Assembly (NCBI GenBank): GCA_025356615.1
Contig: JANXSH010000993.1
Span: 1-7,441 of the forward strand
DNA length: 7,441 bases
Direction of reading: 5' to 3'
DNA from: Planctomycetia bacterium
Lineage (GTDB): Bacteria > Planctomycetota > Planctomycetia > Gemmatales > Gemmataceae
The position numbers were made by a program, and so were the translations under genes. Under the pieces are notes generated by a model. The model was not told the origin of the DNA and ran no database searches. It saw nothing but the letters and a program-made list of their open reading frames with translations. Position 1 is the first letter of the stretch. Each line of letters begins with the position of its first letter. Of the stretch, positions 7,225-7,441 are shown piece after piece.

Positions 7225-7441
7225 GTTGTTGTAGGAATCGACACGACCTGGCAAAAGGGGGGGATTAGAGTAACCCCAGAGAGAAATGTGTTGCCTCGCC
7301 AAGAACATCGCTCCTCATAGAGTACAGCCCGATGGGGCGGTGTCCAGTACCGGCGATGTGAAGAAGGTGTGAACCGAGGAACGAGGCAGGCCTTCGACAC
7401 CGCTGGCTATTCGGGGAATCCCCCATCGGAAACCACTTGAC
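7225..7441. other. Non-coding region upstream of the sulfatase
   Basis: No convincing gene is seen here. The region should hold the sulfatase promoter, but no clear -35/-10 or sigma-54 pattern could be assigned. CGATGGGGCGGTGTC at 7330-7344 is complementary to two separated blocks, GACACCGC (7396-7403) and CCCCATCG (7421-7428). It could form a bulged stem, possibly the 3' end of a gene beyond the window. Confidence 0.4.

Noticed and set aside
7216..7308. Longer sulfatase N-terminus starting at 7308
   Set aside because: It would place 31 non-hydrophobic residues before a normal signal peptide, and the GGAGG site favours 7215.

Overview
High-GC bacterial window, most likely from a planctomycete of the Gemmata type. 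This is inferred from the pairing of a sulfatase with a formylglycine-generating enzyme, a two-gene KdpD arrangement, weak or absent Shine-Dalgarno signals on some genes, and a C/G-rich hairpin in an intergenic stretch. No rRNA, tRNA, CRISPR array or insertion sequence is visible.

Left part (1-3150, plus strand): a short non-coding lead with a C/G-rich hairpin that is also a potential G-quadruplex. Then come two genes joined by an ATGA overlap. The first is a complete membrane sensor histidine kinase (periplasmic sensor, HAMP, PAS, HisKA, HATPase). The second is a 376-residue stand-alone KdpD input module (Walker-type KdpD domain plus universal-stress-protein domain) with no kinase of its own. 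Together they look like a two-piece version of the potassium/turgor sensor KdpD. Neither kdpFABC nor the response regulator kdpE is inside the window; the transporter genes could lie upstream.

Right part (3165-7215, minus strand), transcribed towards the kdp genes and ending 14 bases from kdpD: a secreted sulfatase, a small repeat-rich ORF of doubtful status, a four-helix membrane protein of the DUF4239 (bestrophin-like) family, and a membrane-anchored formylglycine-generating enzyme (FGE). The sulfatase carries the residues needed for formylglycine conversion in the variant motif CTAGR. The FGE carries its catalytic cysteine pair and, from its topology, should work on the outer side of the cytoplasmic membrane. 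The simplest reading is a sulfatase with its own maturase, with the modification made during or after Sec export. Two strong hairpins lie between the sulfatase and the DUF4239 gene, so the four genes may not form one uninterrupted transcript.

The most useful leads are the two-gene KdpD with a c-di-AMP-type motif, the predicted periplasmic FGE next to a CTAGR sulfatase, and the YNPYTG-repeat ORF. Nothing seen here amounts to a clear new multi-gene system.
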